In this document: positions 20,911 to 23,027 of the stretch, piece by piece
Position numbering within the stretch: the first letter of the stretch is position 1
Layout of the letters: the number at the start of each line of letters is the position of its first letter
Source of the DNA: Parachlorella kessleri
Taxonomy: Eukaryota; Chlorophyta; Trebouxiophyceae; Chlorellales; Chlorellaceae
Reading direction: 5' to 3'
NCBI GenBank assembly: GCA_001598975.1
Contig: BBXU01001028.1
Location: 1-23,027, forward strand
DNA: 23,027 nucleotides
Made by a program: the position numbers and the translations under genes
Notes under the pieces: model-generated
What the model was told of the DNA's origin: nothing
Databases searched by the model: none
The model's input: only the letters and a program-made list of their open reading frames with translations

Positions 20911-21304
20911 GATCCAAACTCGACTTTAGGCACCAGGGTAAGCCTGCTGAGAGACAGACAGCGAAGGACGTAACGATAGAATCCTAGAAGCAGTGCTAGG
21001 ACGGAGAAACGATAGCCACATTGGATTGCTAGGTTTGTGCTCGCCACCTCAGCAGCGCGCTTGAGAAAATCGTGAGTACCCCCCGCAACCCCCATTAATG
21101 GCCATTGTTATCTTGGAGAGGGCGCCAGGAGACGTGACTCAATCCGTCGCTCCTGTGTCTTCCTGCGCGTCCTTTCGAACTATTCTATTCCAATTCTTGT
21201 CCCCTTCCCTAAGCATTGCTCAATTATCTGGTACTGGGACAAGTCCCCTAGCTACGACTCACCCACCCTTTGACCTTGCAGTTCAGGTTGTCAAAACGCA
21301 CGTC
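20911..21304. promoter_or_regulatory. Divergent promoter between lipase and methyltransferase genes
   Basis: This 394-bp stretch holds the promoters and 5' leaders of the two divergent genes if the methyltransferase starts at 21305. If translation starts at the in-frame ATG at 21098, the shared spacer shrinks to 187 bp. No TATA box or recognised regulatory motif stands out. Confidence 0.5.
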
Positions 21305-22843
21305 ATGCACGTAGATGCTGCAGTGTTTCGCAGCTGCAGCGCCAGGAGCTGCGGGCCACGACCCAAGAGGAGAAGCACCCTGGTTGTCAGGGCCACAGCC
21401 TCGGCCGCAGTTGACAAGGAGAAGCCTGACTGGACAGGTGGGCAGTGGGGGCCCTGACTAAACGACAGAACTTGGGGACTAGGCAGGGCTACACGGAAAG
21501 TGCGCATTGCAGGCTGCTCCGGCCAACAGCCGCTTCCTCCTGCCCCGCCGGGTTGCTGTTTGTCAGGGTGAAGTAAGCCTAAGGTCCCTCCACCTACAAC
21601 CGCAGTAGCACACACGACAGTTGGTGAGGAGCCGCAGATCATCAGAGTTGCTGCCCCCACGCAGTGTACAATGGCAACCCGTTGCACCACCTGGTGCCGC
21701 TGCAGGTGACAGCGTGCTGTCGCACATTGTAAATGCCGCCATCAACACGCCCGCCATCTTCTCCCTCATGAAGCTGGGGGCTCGCGAGGTGATGAAGTCC
21801 ACCAGCCGCAAGAAGGGCGTGCCCTGGGACGAAAACATCAAGGCCCTGCAACAGTCCGAGGTGAGACGTGGGCGGGTATGGCATGAGCTGCACTTCGTTA
21901 CTGCCTTGCGGTGGACAGTGAGTATATAAGCCTGGTTGAACAGTAGGTTCCCTCACGATATCTAACTGGAGCGACGATGCCGATTATAAAGCCAGGGAGA
22001 AGCCACCAGGTTGTTTCCCTCTTTGTTACCCCGTCTCTTAACCGTATCTTCGTCTATAATCGATGAGGCTGTGAGAATGCTGTCACGCTGGTGCCACGCT
22101 TAGGCTGCATGTGCATCGCTGATATCTCACAGCTGTCACTCACTGCCTGCAGGTGTTTCAAATCAAAGAGGAAATTGAGAATAAGGACCTCCAATACCCT
22201 GACTATTACACCGTGCCCTTCCATGGCTATGACGAAGGCAACCTAAACTGGCTGGCAGCGTTTGAGGTGAGGGCGGGCTTGGCATTCTTTGGTGACAGAT
22301 GGGGCACCTGTTACAACGATTGCTATCAGGGACAATGGACAGGCAGGTTTTGGTGCAAGTGATGAAGGCAGGGGAGCTTGTCTGATGAGGGATGTCATTG
22401 GTCGGTCATCAAGTGTTCACATCCACAGCCATGCTTTGGCTGCTGGGGTGGGAGGCAGAAGGGGTCCTTTATCATGACACGATGGCATCCTCAGTGTCCC
22501 TATCTAGCAGCGAGCCTGGTCACCCCTTTCACTCTCCAGTGTTAAACTGCCCTTGTATCTTTACACAGGCAGAGTGAGGCAATCAATATGCTGGTGAGGA
22601 ATATGCTCCAAGGTAAGGCTTTGATGGGTTTTTCACGAGGGCGTTGTGACATTTTTTTCCAGGTGGAGCCGGCAGCGGACGTGATGGCACTCCGGTCCAT
22701 CCCTGCTGACAAGAGGGACGCAATTACCGCGGTGGAGGCGCAAGTTCGACTTCGGCGCGGGATCCTGGACGCTGTGCAAGACCACATGAAGCAGCACGGG
22801 ATTGCTGCCCCGGCCAACATCCTGGACATTGGCTGCTCAACGG
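21305..22843 (+). CDS. Plastid-type SAM-dependent methyltransferase, 5' part (runs off the window)
   Basis: Exons: 21305-21437, 21706-21860, 22153-22266 and 22663-22843; 195 residues are visible. The next donor is GTAGGT at 22844, and the remaining exons lie beyond 23027. Residues 1 to about 30 (MHVDAAVFRSCSARS... ending VVRATASA) look like a chloroplast transit peptide. LSHIVNAAINTPAIFSLMK (about 49-67), YPDYYTVPFHGYDEGNLNWL (about 110-129) and SAM motif I, ILDIGCSTG (187-195), match a family of plant plastid class I methyltransferases exemplified, from memory, by Arabidopsis At4g29590. The substrate is unknown to me. The frame is open upstream to an ATG at 21098; I prefer 21305 because it gives a compact, Arg/Ser-rich transit peptide. 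The catalytic half cannot be judged. Confidence 0.85.
22569..22612 (+). other. Possible cryptic (poison) exon in methyltransferase intron 3
   Basis: Within the 396-nt intron between exons 3 and 4, a 44-nt segment is flanked by a good acceptor (TTTACACAG, ending 22568) and a strong donor (AAG|GTAAGG at 22612/22613). It is not a multiple of three and, entered in phase 0, meets a TGA at its third codon. Skipping it gives continuous family homology (LAAFE then VEPAADV), so it is not part of the normal protein. If it is ever included, the message would be non-productive. Confidence 0.3.
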
Positions 22844-23027
22844 GTAGGTTGCTGTCATAGCAACGTCCCCGCGCGGGCGGGGGTGCCAGGTGCTGGCCCT
22901 CGCACCTCACCGCACTTCCATCCCTTAGCAGATATTGGGCTGGGACGCTTTGGGGGGTGGGGCGCACCCCACGCATCTTATGCCAATCAGGGGGGTGCAA
23001 GCAGTTCGGGCAGAGTGCTTGGGGCCA

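Noticed and set aside
21098..21304. Upstream ATG at 21098 as the methyltransferase start
   Set aside because: The frame is open, but the added 69 residues are mixed hydrophobic and would bury an otherwise typical transit peptide beginning at 21305. Kept as an alternative.
1..23027. CRISPR arrays, tRNA or rRNA genes, phage or bacterial operons
   Set aside because: No spaced repeats, cloverleaf sequences or rRNA motifs were seen by eye. The window is intron-rich eukaryotic DNA.

Overview
This is a stretch of eukaryotic nuclear DNA, almost certainly from a green alga of the core chlorophytes and most likely Chlorophyceae. The genes are cut by many short introns of about 80-730 nt with GTGAGT-type donors and TGCAG-type acceptors. 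The coding sequence is GC-rich and full of CAG/GCN tracts encoding poly-Gln, Ala and Gly. The poly(A) signals are TGTAA rather than AATAAA, which is typical of chlorophytes. The predicted proteins resemble plant and algal homologues. The species cannot be named from sequence alone. There is no sign of a prokaryote, virus, CRISPR array or intact transposon.

Five genes can be assembled exon by exon; all splice phases agree and the protein families read continuously across each junction. (1) + strand, about 1618-6183: a seven-exon DUF506 (PDDEXK-like, plant-specific) protein with a very long Gln/Ala/Gly-rich tail. (2) - strand, 15098-6977: a sixteen-exon EDEM3-type ER mannosidase, with a GH47 catalytic domain followed by a protease-associated (PA) domain and about 1401 residues. 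(3) + strand, 15337-16982: a six-exon gene for EMC7, a subunit of the ER membrane protein complex. (4) - strand, 20910-17755: a seven-exon monoacylglycerol lipase with a complete Ser-Asp-His triad. (5) + strand, 21305 (or 21098) to beyond the window end: the first four exons of a SAM-dependent methyltransferase with a plastid-type transit peptide, broken off just after SAM motif I.

The genes alternate in orientation: + - + - +. DUF506 and EDEM converge over 6184-6976, and EMC7 and the lipase converge over 16983-17754. EDEM and EMC7 diverge from a compact 238-bp spacer (15099-15336), and the lipase and methyltransferase diverge from about 0.2-0.4 kb. The EDEM/EMC7 pair is the most suggestive arrangement: two ER protein-quality genes, one for glycoprotein degradation and one for membrane-protein insertion, appear to share a promoter. 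The first 1.5 kb contains no gene I can recognise.

I found no wholly novel system. The points of real interest are the EDEM/EMC7 shared promoter, the large low-complexity insertion that splits the EDEM PA domain, the long tail on the DUF506 protein, two GC-AG introns supported by homology, and a possible poison exon in the methyltransferase.
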